A DNA stretch of 64,000 nucleotides from Fimbriimonadales bacterium. GTDB lineage: Bacteria; Armatimonadota; Fimbriimonadia; Fimbriimonadales; ATM1. Position 1 is the first letter of the stretch; each line of letters opens with the position of its first letter. The translations under genes were made by a program, and so were the position numbers. The notes under the pieces are model-generated. The model made no database searches. It saw only the letters and a list, made by a program, of their open reading frames with translations, and had not been told where the DNA came from. Where the stretch lies: positions 62,001 to 126,000 of the forward strand of contig JAHCHL010000009.1 of NCBI GenBank assembly GCA_026129745.1, read 5' to 3'. Shown in pieces: positions 53,815 through 62,270 of this stretch.

Positions 53815-55569
53815 GTGAGCGGACTATCATGGAAAATTAGGCGTCTCCGCGCCATGGAACCGAGAGAATTGTTCCATCGTGCGAAATGTTCCTTCCGAAA
53901 TCGATTCTTTCCCCCAAAGTATGAACGTTGGAGTCCCGAAGAGGCTTATGAACATCTTTTCATTGGCTCGCAAGTTCGCCGACTGACATCGCCACTTCCC
54001 TGCAAAGACATAACGGAAGCAATTGGATTGCTGAATGGTGATTGGTCACTATTTGGGTCGTCTGTGAGACTGGATGATCCACCTAACTGGCACAAGAACT
54101 ACAAAACTGGCCAAGAGTGGCCGGACATTTCGTCTACAAGCCTTGATTATCGGCGCAATGACATAGCTGGCGGTGTCAAGTTCACTTGGGAGCTTGGTCG
54201 ATGGACCTGGGCAACTTCCCTCGCACATGCCTTCCAATTGACGCGAGAGAGTCCCTATCGCGAAAAGTGCCTACATTGGATGCATGACTTTGCCGTCAAA
54301 AACCCCATGAAGCATGGCATTCACCATACAAGCGGTATTGAAGACGCGGTGCGTGTTCTTGCCGGGGTCTGGTCGCTTGGACAGTTGGAGAACTCAGAAG
54401 TCGCTTTGACTAAGCCTATTCTCGGATTGATAGCGCAACAAGCGTTACACTGCATGGACAACCTAAGCATTGGCTCAAGCGGCAACAACCACTTGCTCGC
54501 TGAATATGCGGCTATGACCGTATCAGGCGCCGCGCTTCCAGGTCTGAAAGTTGGCTCATTACTTTTCGAAACTGGTCTTCAAGGCATTTACCAAGAAACT
54601 CTTCGTCAAGTTAACCCAGATGGAACTTCTGTCGAACAATCGTTTGGGTACTTGCCATTCATTTGGGAATTGATAGTGTTGCCTTTGATGTATGCAGAAA
54701 TGGCGGGCACTCCGACTCCGCAAGAGGTTAAGAATCGAATTAGTGCGAGCTTGAGATTTGGGCAAATCATTAGAATGCCTGACGGCACCATGCCTAAAGT
54801 GGGTGATGAGGATGACGGATGCGTACTCCTGCCTGGTTGCACAAGGTCGCGGCTTGATTTTGTAGGTAGCCTCGTGGACGATTTTGTTGGTGGAATGCCT
54901 GACGTCGAAGATGGCAAGTATGAGTTTCCTGAAGGTGGATACACGATTTGGCGACACGAAGGCATGCTCGTTACATTCGATCACGGACCACTAGGATATA
55001 AGTCAATCGCCGCTCATGGCCATGCAGATGCATTGTCCTTCACGATCTTCGCACGAGGAAATCCGATGATCGTAGATCCTGGCATCTATGCTTATCAGGA
55101 CGACTATGTAGCAAGAGATAGGTTTCGCAGCACCCCATATCACTCGACAGTAAACTTTGGAGGACGTAACCAGAGCGAGATCCTTGGGCCATTCATGTGG
55201 GGAGCACGAGCAGAAGTAATTAGGCAGGACGACGGCTGGGAGTGCACATGGCACACCGGTGAAAAGCACTGGAGGAGCGTGTCACTCAGCAATGCAGTTG
55301 TTATGGTGCGAGACAAGGTCGCCGGCGCGCATCCTGAGAGTGTATTGGTGCTCCATCCTACTGCACAAGTCGATCTGCAGGGTGCAGTCGCCTGGGTAAC
55401 GGTCGGCGATTGGCAAGCACGGATCGAGTCGACCGGACTTGAGCATTGGCGTGTGGAATCAGGTGAGTATTCACCGAGGTTCGGACACAAGGTTAACAGT
55501 ACCAGGCTCTGTGCGGACTTCGACGGAACGTCTTCAACTATCGAAATCGCTATTCAGAAAACGACTTGA
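53815..55569 (+). CDS. Heparinase II/III family polysaccharide lyase-like protein
   Basis: 584 residues from GTG 53815, where the protein starts with the usual SWKIRRLRAMEPRELFHRAK. The frame opens at 53647, but that part overlaps the divergent glycosyltransferase gene and is not typical. An alpha-helical toroid (100-370) contains SGNNHLLAEYAAM, and the beta-sandwich holds GHADALSFTIFARGNPMIVD and DRFRSTPYHSTVNFGGRNQS, the conserved part of the family. Members of this genomic setting often act in exopolysaccharide synthesis gene clusters. A signal peptide is not evident. Confidence 0.88.
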   Translation: MSGLSWKIRRLRAMEPRELFHRAKCSFRNRFFPPKYERWSPEEAYEHLFIGSQVRRLTSPLPCKDITEAIGLLNGDWSLFGSSVRLDDPPNWHKNYKTGQEWPDISSTSLDYRRNDIAGGVKFTWELGRWTWATSLAHAFQLTRESPYREKCLHWMHDFAVKNPMKHGIHHTSGIEDAVRVLAGVWSLGQLENSEVALTKPILGLIAQQALHCMDNLSIGSSGNNHLLAEYAAMTVSGAALPGLKVGSLLFETGLQGIYQETLRQVNPDGTSVEQSFGYLPFIWELIVLPLMYAEMAGTPTPQEVKNRISASLRFGQIIRMPDGTMPKVGDEDDGCVLLPGCTRSRLDFVGSLVDDFVGGMPDVEDGKYEFPEGGYTIWRHEGMLVTFDHGPLGYKSIAAHGHADALSFTIFARGNPMIVDPGIYAYQDDYVARDRFRSTPYHSTVNFGGRNQSEILGPFMWGARAEVIRQDDGWECTWHTGEKHWRSVSLSNAVVMVRDKVAGAHPESVLVLHPTAQVDLQGAVAWVTVGDWQARIESTGLEHWRVESGEYSPRFGHKVNSTRLCADFDGTSSTIEIAIQKTT

Positions 55570-56104
55570 TAAAGAGTTTGAACTTCTCTAACTGCTTCAC
55601 AATCCGATCCCGGCTTTCCGAATCAACTAAGTTACTACTTTCATCAAATTTCTGCTTTGCGTTCCCTACGACGACTTCAGGGAATTGCATTTGTTTCATC
55701 TCGAAGTAAGCAAGCACAGGCCTGAGCTGAATTTGAGCCCTGATTCCACCCATGTACCCGGTAGAAGCGCTCTGAAGGATGACGGCTTTATGGTCAAGGC
55801 TCCTGTCATTGTATGGACGAGAAGCCCAATCGATCGCATTCTTGAGTACGCCAGGAAATGAGTGATTGTGCTCGGGAGTAGCGATCAGAATGCCGTCCGC
55901 TGAGGATATACGATCCTTGAATTGCCGAACTGCTGGAGGCAAGTCGCTTTCCAAATCCATGTTGTACACAGGCAGTCCATCCAAATCCACTATCTCAATA
56001 GCCATTCCGCTCGGGCAGAGTTCTTGTGAAGCGCGCAACAGCCCTCTATTAAATGAAAGGCGCCGCAGCGATCCAGCGAATGCTGCTATCCGAATCTCGC
56101 TCAT
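55550..56104 (-). CDS. NADPH-dependent FMN reductase-like protein
   Basis: 184 residues from ATG 56104 (MSEIRIAAFAGSLRRLSFN); the frame starts six codons earlier at 56122 but a -10 element favours the later ATG. The flavodoxin-like fold is marked by AGSLR with SFN (FMN phosphate loop), ADGILIATPEHNHSFPGVLK (TPEYN-type FMN motif) and STGYMGGIRAQIQLRPVL. It reduces flavins, quinones or azo compounds with NAD(P)H. The physiological substrate is unknown. The 3' end overlaps the heparinase-type gene by 20 bases. Confidence 0.9.
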   Translation of the reverse strand: MSEIRIAAFAGSLRRLSFNRGLLRASQELCPSGMAIEIVDLDGLPVYNMDLESDLPPAVRQFKDRISSADGILIATPEHNHSFPGVLKNAIDWASRPYNDRSLDHKAVILQSASTGYMGGIRAQIQLRPVLAYFEMKQMQFPEVVVGNAKQKFDESSNLVDSESRDRIVKQLEKFKLFIKSFSE

Positions 56105-56110
56105 CTGCTG

Positions 56111-56116
56111 ATCATA
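56111..56116 (-). promoter_or_regulatory. -10 element (TATGAT) of the FMN reductase gene
   Basis: On the minus strand TATGAT is followed by six bases and ATG 56104, again the leaderless spacing. It supports the MSEIR start rather than the frame start upstream of it. Confidence 0.5.
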
Positions 56117-56162
56117 CGCCATTCAGGAATTGATTTGAGTTGGCGTGCCATGATCGCAGGCC

Positions 56163-57224
56163 ATGAAGGCACTCATACTTGCTGGAGGAAAAGGCTCCCG
56201 GCTGCGACCCATAACGTACAGCATCGCAAAGCAGTTGGTACCAGTTGCCAACAAGCCAGTTATCGAATTCGGCATTGAGGCAATCCGAGAAGCTGGAATC
56301 CAAGATTTCGGCTTCATCGTTGGAGACACTGCCCAGGATGTTATGAATGCCCTCGGCGACGGAAGTAGGTGGGATGCGAAGTTTACATACATTGAGCAGG
56401 AGGCACCGCTTGGCCTCGCCCACGCAGTGAAAACTGCAAAAGCCTATCTTGGCAATGATAGATTCATTATGTACCTTGGCGACAACCTGATTAAGACTGG
56501 GGTCAAGGAATTGGTTGAAGAGTTTCGGGCCTCAACGTCGGACGCACTCATCTTGTTGACAGAGGTTCCCAACCCATCTGAGTTTGGTGTTGCAGAGCTT
56601 GATGGTGATCGAGTTGTTAGACTCGAAGAGAAACCACAAAACCCCAATTCCAACTATGCATTGGTTGGAGTTTATATGTTCACGCCCGCAATCTTTGACG
56701 CAATCGACACATTGCAACCTTCTTTTAGAGGCGAGTACGAGATAACTGACGCTATCCAAGCCCTCCTAGATTCGAAGAAAGACGTTAGATCTCATATCGT
56801 TACTGGATGGTGGAAGGACACTGGAACAGTCGAAGCGATGCTCGACGCGAATCGACTCATTCTCGAGTCCATGAAACATAGAGTTGAAGGTGACGTCATC
56901 GAATCAAGGATTGCCGGAGACGTCACAATCGAGCCTGGAGCGAAAGTTGTAAACAGCCTTATAACAGGGCCAGCCATCATTGGCACCAACTGTCTAATAG
57001 AAGACTCAACTATCGGACCGTATACATCCATCGCTGAGGGCACGCGGATCTCTAATGCATCAGTTGAGTTTAGTATCATTATGAATGAATGTACGATAGA
57101 GAATCTTGAAGCGACCTTGTTTCGCTCTCTTATAGGAAGAGGAGTTGTTGTTAAGCGAGCGAGGTCGACCCCTACATCAATCTGTGTGGTTCTCGGAGAC
57201 AACTCAACGGTTGAAATTCCTTAA
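56163..57224 (+). CDS. Glucose-1-phosphate thymidylyltransferase (long, RmlA/StrD-like form)
   Basis: 353 residues. The nucleotidyltransferase domain has MKALILAGGKGSRLRPITYS, KQLVPVANKPV, EAPLGLAHAVK, MYLGDNLI and GWWKDTGTVEAMLDANR. A C-terminal left-handed beta-helix (about 245-350) has hexapeptide repeats with AKVVNSLITGPAIIGTNCLI. It activates glucose-1-phosphate with dTTP, in the long form that includes StrD-like proteins. No rmlB, rmlC or rmlD gene is next to it. It belongs functionally with the nearby wecB-lyase group. Confidence 0.9.
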   Translation: MKALILAGGKGSRLRPITYSIAKQLVPVANKPVIEFGIEAIREAGIQDFGFIVGDTAQDVMNALGDGSRWDAKFTYIEQEAPLGLAHAVKTAKAYLGNDRFIMYLGDNLIKTGVKELVEEFRASTSDALILLTEVPNPSEFGVAELDGDRVVRLEEKPQNPNSNYALVGVYMFTPAIFDAIDTLQPSFRGEYEITDAIQALLDSKKDVRSHIVTGWWKDTGTVEAMLDANRLILESMKHRVEGDVIESRIAGDVTIEPGAKVVNSLITGPAIIGTNCLIEDSTIGPYTSIAEGTRISNASVEFSIIMNECTIENLEATLFRSLIGRGVVVKRARSTPTSICVVLGDNSTVEIP

Positions 57225-57230
57225 GAACAG

Positions 57231-57827
57231 CTACTGGGATCTTAACCACCTTGCTGCTTCACGAAGAACGATTCCTCGATGACTAATGGCGTTCTTTTCC
57301 GTAGCTTCGAGCTCAGCATATGTCTTGCCCAGTTCCGGAATCTCGAAAATCGCATCGTATCCAAAACCTCGATTGCCACAAGGTGCGAGTACGATTCTTC
57401 CTTCGCGTACTGATTCGAACACTCGTACTTCTTTATGTGGAATTGCGATGGCTACTGCACACCGGAATCTTGCGCTCCTCTTATCGTCACTGACATCCTT
57501 CATGAGTTCTAATATGCGTTCCATTTTCCTATTGAAAGGCGTCTCCTCACCAAGAAATCTCTTGCTCTCAACTCCGGGTGCGCCATACAATGAAGCTATT
57601 TCCAATCCGGCGTCATCAGCTATACAACTCTCGCCGATCGCATCCCGCGCAGCAACCGCCTTTATAAGTGCATTCTCTGCGTAAGTTGAACCAATCTCAT
57701 CGGGTTCTGGGTATTGAGGAAAAGACTCCAAAGTGAGCACACTCCAATCTCTCAGGAGCTCAGAGAGGATCGTAACCATCTCACTCCCCTTCTCAAGATT
57801 TCTTGTCGCAACGACGATTCGGTTCAC
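57231..57827 (-). CDS. rdgB: Non-canonical purine NTP pyrophosphatase (RdgB/HAM1)
   Basis: 198 residues. Motifs are VVATRNLEKGSEM (residues 4-16), TYAENALIKA, ADDAGLEIASLYGAPGVES and GFGYDAIFEIPELGKTYAEL, then KNAISHRG near the end. It hydrolyses ITP, dITP and XTP to keep them out of nucleic acids. It overlaps rph by four bases; rph-rdgB is a common pair. Confidence 0.95.
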   Translation of the reverse strand: MNRIVVATRNLEKGSEMVTILSELLRDWSVLTLESFPQYPEPDEIGSTYAENALIKAVAARDAIGESCIADDAGLEIASLYGAPGVESKRFLGEETPFNRKMERILELMKDVSDDKRSARFRCAVAIAIPHKEVRVFESVREGRIVLAPCGNRGFGYDAIFEIPELGKTYAELEATEKNAISHRGIVLREAARWLRSQ

Positions 57828-58543
57828 TGCGATAAGGTTTCCGCTTGCATATGAAACAGTGACTTCAGGCCCTTTTTTGCGAGACCGATTAGTTTTGCAA
57901 ACACTTCCTCTTCAAAGGGCTCAGATTCAGCTGTTCCTTGAACTTCCACATATCGACCCTTGTTTGTCATAATCAGATTCATATCAACGGCTGCGCGAGA
58001 GTCTTCCTCATAGTTTAGGTCAAGCAGCTCTTGGGCACCGACAACTCCCACACTCACTGCTGCGATCGCCTCACGCATCGGACTTCTGGTAATCATTCGC
58101 TCGCGGATCATCCAATCGAAAGCGTCACTCAGCGCAATGTGCGCAGCTGTAATGGATGCACATCGAGTTCCTCCGTCTCCCTGGATGACATCGCAATCGA
58201 TCGTTATTGTCCGCTCTCCAATCAATGACAGGTCGACGACTGCTCGCAGTGATCGACCGATGAGCCGTTGAATCTCGAGGGAACGCCCATTTGGACGCAT
58301 CGTGTCTCGCTGATTCCTCTGACGACCCGAGCGTGGAAGCATCCCATATTCTGCGGTGACCCAACCTGTTCCTTGACCTTTCATCCATGGCGGAACACGA
58401 TCTTCGACGGTAGCCGTGACAAGTACAATTGTGTCGCCGATCGATATCTGGCACGATCCTTCGGCAAATTTCGCTACGCCCCGTTCCAATTCGACAGGAC
58501 GAAGTTGGTCAAACTGCCTACCGTCGATTCGTTGAAAACCCAT
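57824..58543 (-). CDS. rph: Ribonuclease PH
   Basis: 239 residues from ATG 58543 (MGFQRIDGRQFDQLRPVELE). Conserved parts are GDTIVLVTATVEDRVPPWMK, AEYGMLPRSGRQRNQRD, SLEIQRLIGRSLRAVVDL, IDCDVIQGDGGTRCASITAA and YVEVQGTAESEPF. It trims the 3' end of tRNA phosphorolytically. The longer frame from 58588 would start inside prmA; the ATG with a nearby -10 element is preferred. Confidence 0.95.
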   Translation of the reverse strand: MGFQRIDGRQFDQLRPVELERGVAKFAEGSCQISIGDTIVLVTATVEDRVPPWMKGQGTGWVTAEYGMLPRSGRQRNQRDTMRPNGRSLEIQRLIGRSLRAVVDLSLIGERTITIDCDVIQGDGGTRCASITAAHIALSDAFDWMIRERMITRSPMREAIAAVSVGVVGAQELLDLNYEEDSRAAVDMNLIMTNKGRYVEVQGTAESEPFEEEVFAKLIGLAKKGLKSLFHMQAETLSQ

Positions 58544-58551
58544 AGTGCGTG

Positions 58552-58557
58552 ATTCTA
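58552..58557 (-). promoter_or_regulatory. -10 element (TAGAAT) of rph-rdgB
   Basis: TAGAAT on the minus strand is eight bases before ATG 58543, in the 22-base gap after prmA. Transcription would start within a base or two of the ATG. The fit is looser than for the other leaderless candidates. Confidence 0.35.
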
Positions 58558-58565
58558 CCAATAGT

Positions 58566-59417
58566 TCATATCGCCTCAGGCTTGACAAATTTTCCTGCTG
58601 CCCAGCCTTCGTCTACTTTCCAGGAGTGCAGTACGAACCCTGCTTTCTCTCCGGCTCTCTGCACATCAGGCAAGTTGTCCGGAATGACGCCTGAAAAGAT
58701 CCAGACTCCTCCTTCATCGACAATTTCCGAGAGCGCTAACGCGATCTTCACTATGATCGCTGAGACGAGGTTGGAAACGACAACGTCACACTCTGGCACT
58801 TCTTCGGGAATCGTTGATGTATTCCAAATCGCAACCTCAACGTCGTTTCGCTCAAAGTTTCTCTGGGCTGACTCAAATGCAGCTTCCTCAATCTCCGTGG
58901 CGTACACTTCATCCGCCCCAAGCTTCTTTGCAGCGATCGCAAGGATTCCGCTTCCAGTGCCAATATCACAGACAATCGCACCAGGACCGACTTCTTCTTC
59001 CAATAGTTCAATGCACAGCCTAGTTGTTGCATGATCCCCGGTTCCAAATGCTTGGCCTGGGTCAAGCACAATAAGAGTTCTTGCTTCGGATTTCGGAGGT
59101 TCTTCCCAGCTTGGCGCGACAATAAATCCATCACCAATTTCCCGTGGCTTGAAGAATTGCTTCCATGATTCCGCCCAGTCTTCTTCCTCGACTGTTTCAA
59201 GCGATACTGAAGTGGCTCCGAGACCGATCAACTCATCACAAAGCTTTGCGATGTTCGTCTCTGCGTCTGCCCCTTCATAGACATATGCAGATAGCCCGGG
59301 TGGATCAGAACACTCAATTGTTCCGCCACAACCATGCTCTGCAAACACTTCATGAACGATAGACCAATCAGATGGTTCCGACTCGAACTCTGCCTTAACG
59401 CAAATCCAGTTTGCCAC
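58566..59417 (-). CDS. prmA: Ribosomal protein L11 methyltransferase
   Basis: 283 residues with a GTG start that shares one base with the dnaJ stop. The N-terminal substrate domain includes EEDWAESWKQFFKP. The SAM domain has LDPGQAFGTGDHATTRLCIE, VCDIGTGSGILAIAAKKLGA and VVSNLVSAIIVK, where the NPPF-like loop of the family reads VSNLV. It trimethylates ribosomal protein L11. The dnaJ-prmA order is common in bacteria. Confidence 0.94.
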   Translation of the reverse strand: MANWICVKAEFESEPSDWSIVHEVFAEHGCGGTIECSDPPGLSAYVYEGADAETNIAKLCDELIGLGATSVSLETVEEEDWAESWKQFFKPREIGDGFIVAPSWEEPPKSEARTLIVLDPGQAFGTGDHATTRLCIELLEEEVGPGAIVCDIGTGSGILAIAAKKLGADEVYATEIEEAAFESAQRNFERNDVEVAIWNTSTIPEEVPECDVVVSNLVSAIIVKIALALSEIVDEGGVWIFSGVIPDNLPDVQRAGEKAGFVLHSWKVDEGWAAGKFVKPEAI

Positions 59418-60538
59418 TACTTACTCTTCTTGACACTTTCCCTGAACTGATCCAAGAATCCTGGCCCCTTCGTTCGCTTTTCATTTCCGCCTTGCTCTAC
59501 CTTGTCGAACTGTTCCAGTAAGTGCCGCTGATAGTCCGTTAGCTTCCTAGGTATTACAACAGAAACGCGCACCCTCAAATCGCCCCTCTCCCGAGCCCCG
59601 ATCTTCGGTACACCTTGACCAGGGACACGGAATTCTTGTCCGGGCTGCGTTCCGGGAGGGATTTGAAGAGAGAATTCTTCAGTGATTCCTGCAAGCCGCA
59701 GTTCAGTTCCCAAAGTCGCTTGAGCAAAAGTCAACTCGACATTTGTCAGGAGACCTCGTTCGTCCCTAACAAAGCGTTGATCTTCTTTGACCCGCACGGT
59801 GACATAGAGGTCACCAGGTCGCCCGCCATTGATGCCATCATCTCCTTGATATGGTAAGTGCAATACTGTCCCGCTGTCGACGCCTGCCGGGATGTCGATT
59901 TCAAGTTTTGCATGCTTTTTCTCAAGTTTCGCTCCTTTGCATCTTGCGCAGGGCGACTTGATAACTCTCCCTTCGCCTTCGCACTTTCGGCAAGTGCTGC
60001 TGCGACGTATCTGACCCAAAAGCGTGTTTGAGACTTGCACGATAACACCCGATCCCCCACAATCTTGGCAAGTTTCTGGACTCGTGCCTGCAGCGCAGCC
60101 GGAACCGTTGCACTCCGCACAAGTTTCCATGCGATCGAGATCGATCGCTTTCTTTGCTCCGGTTACAACGTCTGGAAGCGTAAGTGTGACCTCGACCTGC
60201 AAGTCTCTTCCATCCATGACTCTTGGTCCAGTCCTGCGCGCTGCGCCGGCCCCAAAAAACATCTCAAACAACTCTGAGATTCCGCCCGATGCAAAGTCGA
60301 AGCCACCCGGTGGCATATCGGATACCGTGCCATATCGGTCGTATTGAGAACGCTTGTTTGGATCGCTGAGGACAGCGTAGGCCTCGCCGATCTGCTTAAA
60401 CTTTTCTTCAGCTTTCGGGTCGTCGCGATTTACGTCGGGATGGTACTTCCGCGCGAGACGACGGAACGCCGCCTTTATATCATCAGGGCTTGCGTCTCGA
60501 GGTATCCCGAGCAGCGAGTAGTAGTCTTGCGCGGTCAT
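59417..60538 (-). CDS. dnaJ: Chaperone DnaJ
   Basis: 373 residues. The J domain (5-70) has the KYHPDVNR motif with HPD near residue 33. A short Gly/Phe region ([19 protein letters not shown]) is followed by four zinc motifs: [24 protein letters not shown] and CARCKGAK, the last lacking the final Gly. The C-terminal substrate domains follow ([20 protein letters not shown]). It stimulates DnaK. No dnaK or grpE gene is nearby. The gene lies six bases after rpoZ. Confidence 0.95.
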   Translation of the reverse strand: MTAQDYYSLLGIPRDASPDDIKAAFRRLARKYHPDVNRDDPKAEEKFKQIGEAYAVLSDPNKRSQYDRYGTVSDMPPGGFDFASGGISELFEMFFGAGAARRTGPRVMDGRDLQVEVTLTLPDVVTGAKKAIDLDRMETCAECNGSGCAAGTSPETCQDCGGSGVIVQVSNTLLGQIRRSSTCRKCEGEGRVIKSPCARCKGAKLEKKHAKLEIDIPAGVDSGTVLHLPYQGDDGINGGRPGDLYVTVRVKEDQRFVRDERGLLTNVELTFAQATLGTELRLAGITEEFSLQIPPGTQPGQEFRVPGQGVPKIGARERGDLRVRVSVVIPRKLTDYQRHLLEQFDKVEQGGNEKRTKGPGFLDQFRESVKKSK

Positions 60539-60544
60539 CGCGCA

Positions 60545-60976
60545 CTACAGCTCAATTTCCTCATCGCTGTCCGAAGACTCGATGCCGGCCAAGTCCTCCA
60601 ATGAGATCGACTCGTCTTCCCCTTCGCTGGTGCCCATTGGGACAGGCTCGCCTTCACCATCTCCACCGGCCTTTCCGGCATCCTTGAATAGGTCGCTAAT
60701 CAGTGAATCAATGTTGTCCTGCTTCCCGGCCAGCATGTCAAGGTCCTCAAGTCCCTCTTCACGGTCAGGCAGTCGCTCGATCCGTTCGAATACTGCGACA
60801 ACCGCTCCCTCTGCAATCTCTTTGAGCGCGATGGTGAGAGGATGTTCGTCAGAGGTTTCGACCAAGGCTGGAGCCTTATCGCGGGTCATCTGAGTGGCCC
60901 GTCTCGCAGCGAGGTTCACCAATTCAAATTTCTTGCCGTAAGCGTCGAGTTTATCGCCTTCAGGATATAGCGCCAT
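60545..60976 (-). CDS. rpoZ: RNA polymerase omega subunit
   Basis: 143 residues from ATG 60976; the frame extends to 61210 but that overlaps the McsA-like gene. The omega core is present (ELVNLAARRATQMTRDKAPA, then HPLTIALKEIAEGAV, residues about 17-60), as in the conserved RARQ helix that wraps the beta' subunit. An acidic tail of about 75 residues (LEDLAGIESSDSDEEIEL at the end) nearly doubles the normal length of 70-90. A GAAGAA ribosome binding site precedes the ATG. Confidence 0.88.
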   Translation of the reverse strand: MALYPEGDKLDAYGKKFELVNLAARRATQMTRDKAPALVETSDEHPLTIALKEIAEGAVVAVFERIERLPDREEGLEDLDMLAGKQDNIDSLISDLFKDAGKAGGDGEGEPVPMGTSEGEDESISLEDLAGIESSDSDEEIEL

Positions 60977-61007
60977 AGTTTCTTCAAGCTCTGGGGGGTA
61001 CGGCAAG

Positions 61008-61013
61008 ATTATA
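61008..61013 (-). promoter_or_regulatory. -10 element (TATAAT) of rpoZ
   Basis: Consensus TATAAT on the minus strand, overlapping the stop codon (TAA) of the McsA-like gene. It is about 31 bases before the rpoZ ATG, leaving a leader of about 25 bases. Confidence 0.5.
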
Positions 61014-61338
61014 CCTCGCGCGACGCGAGCAACCGGCGCACCGCTACTCGGAACGCAGAGTAGCACGAAGGGCAACCGAGAAAGCACTTGTCCAGGGCGT
61101 CCTCGCGCTTGCTGCCGCAGCTCGGGCAGATCTCCAAGTCGGCAGGAGTCCCATCGGCCTTCGAAATCTTGCCTTGCCTGGTCATCGCCTTCAAAACGGA
61201 TCCGAGACACGAGTCGCAGAGCGGCTCGCCGTCAAAGAGGTGCCTTGCCGACGATCCACAATCGAAGCAGAGATTAGAACGGGGTTCCGTTCTTAGTCTC
61301 CTCCCGGAAGAGTGAAATGATCTGGTTTGTGACTTCAC
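61009..61338 (-). CDS. McsA-like double zinc-finger protein
   Basis: About 109 residues. CFDCGSSARHLFDGEPLCDSC and CPSCGSKREDALDKCFLGC, then PSCYSAF, match the two zinc modules of McsA (activator of the protein-arginine kinase McsB), but the C-terminal UVR part is missing. The start is unclear: an extended frame begins at TTG 61356 and a GTG lies at 61338, both inside ilvE. A strong GGGAGGAG sequence lies just before the ilvE stop but no ATG, GTG or TTG follows it before the first cysteine. No mcsB or clpC gene is adjacent. Confidence 0.7.
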   Translation of the reverse strand: MKSQTRSFHSSGRRLRTEPRSNLCFDCGSSARHLFDGEPLCDSCLGSVLKAMTRQGKISKADGTPADLEICPSCGSKREDALDKCFLGCPSCYSAFRVAVRRLLASREV

Positions 61339-62149
61339 CTGGCTTGCCGCAACCAATCGGCCTCGTATCGACCCGGCACATCGGCACTACTTCAGCGGCG
61401 GTGCCCGTTAAGAACGCCTCCTCCGCTTCGAACAAGTCGTACGTTGTCATCGAGACTTCACGGACATCGTATCCGGCCCCGCGAGCGAGCTCAATGACTG
61501 TCTTTCGAGTGATCCCTCCGAGGATGCCTGATGCAATATGCGGTGTGCGAATTACGCCACCCTTGTCGACGATGAAAAGATTGTCCCCCGTCCCTTCAGC
61601 CAAATATCCCTCTGCGTTAAGCATCAATCCTTCATCTGCGCCTTGTCGGTTCGCTTCCAATTTCGCATAAATGTTGCTGACATAACGGCCAATCGTCTTG
61701 AGTCGGGGATCGAGAGCGTCGTGCCTGATGACTCTTGTGCTGACGAAGACTCCGGTCAGTCCATTCTCATAAGCTTCCGGCGGAAAGAGGCGCAACTTGC
61801 TGACCATCACCATAACATTGGGTATGCGGTTGATGTTTCGCGGATCGAGGCCAAGACCTGTGCCTCTTGTAACGTTGATACGAATGTAGCCGCTTTGTTC
61901 GTCGGCTTGCTTGCAAGTGTCGAGAACGATCTGCCGAAGCTCTGACTTCGCGACTTTCATTTCAAAGTCAAGGTAACGAATGCCGTAGTACAACCGGTCG
62001 AGGTGCTCGTCGAGCTTGAACACCTTGCGCTCATAGAACCGGATACCTTCGAAGAGCCCGTCTCCATACAAGAACGCATGATCGCGAACCGAGACGGTTG
62101 CTGTTTCCAGCGGGTGAATCTCGCCGTTGAGCCACACCAATTCAGCCAT
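61274..62149 (-). CDS. ilvE: Branched-chain amino acid aminotransferase
   Basis: 291 residues of a fold-type IV PLP enzyme. The start VWLNGEIHPLETATVSVRDH, FLYGDGLFEGIRFY, the PLP lysine in RLKTIGRYVSNIYAKLEA (about residue 153) and GYLAEGTGDNLFIV with GITRKTVIELA all match IlvE. It converts branched-chain amino acids to their keto acids and back. D-amino acid transaminase is less likely. A -10 element lies just before the ATG. Confidence 0.92.
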   Translation of the reverse strand: MAELVWLNGEIHPLETATVSVRDHAFLYGDGLFEGIRFYERKVFKLDEHLDRLYYGIRYLDFEMKVAKSELRQIVLDTCKQADEQSGYIRINVTRGTGLGLDPRNINRIPNVMVMVSKLRLFPPEAYENGLTGVFVSTRVIRHDALDPRLKTIGRYVSNIYAKLEANRQGADEGLMLNAEGYLAEGTGDNLFIVDKGGVIRTPHIASGILGGITRKTVIELARGAGYDVREVSMTTYDLFEAEEAFLTGTAAEVVPMCRVDTRPIGCGKPGEVTNQIISLFREETKNGTPF

Positions 62150-62155
62150 ATCGCG

Positions 62156-62161
62156 ATGTTA
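62156..62161 (-). promoter_or_regulatory. -10 element (TAACAT) of ilvE
   Basis: On the minus strand TAACAT, six bases, then ATG 62149. It lies between the ccmD stop and ilvE and again suggests a leaderless mRNA. Confidence 0.5.
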
Positions 62162-62168
62162 GCACAGG

Positions 62169-62270
62169 TCAAGTGCGGCGCTTTCGGCGCACTTCAACCA
62201 TCGTCACGTAGGCGAACAGGCCTAACCACACCAGGGTCGGCGGTATCGCTACCGCCAGTTGCCAGTCCAT
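62169..62270 (-). CDS. ccmD: CcmD-like small membrane protein
   Basis: A 33-residue frame: MDWQLAVAIPPTLVWLGLF, then a short stretch ending EVRRKRRT. One membrane helix followed by a basic tail is the CcmD pattern; CcmD binds CcmC and helps release holo-CcmE. The start is strongly supported by AAGGAGG six bases before the ATG, the best ribosome binding site I found in the window. The gene overlaps the last 77 bases of ccmC in another frame. Its position after ccmABC is as expected. Confidence 0.75.
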   Translation of the reverse strand: MDWQLAVAIPPTLVWLGLFAYVTMVEVRRKRRT

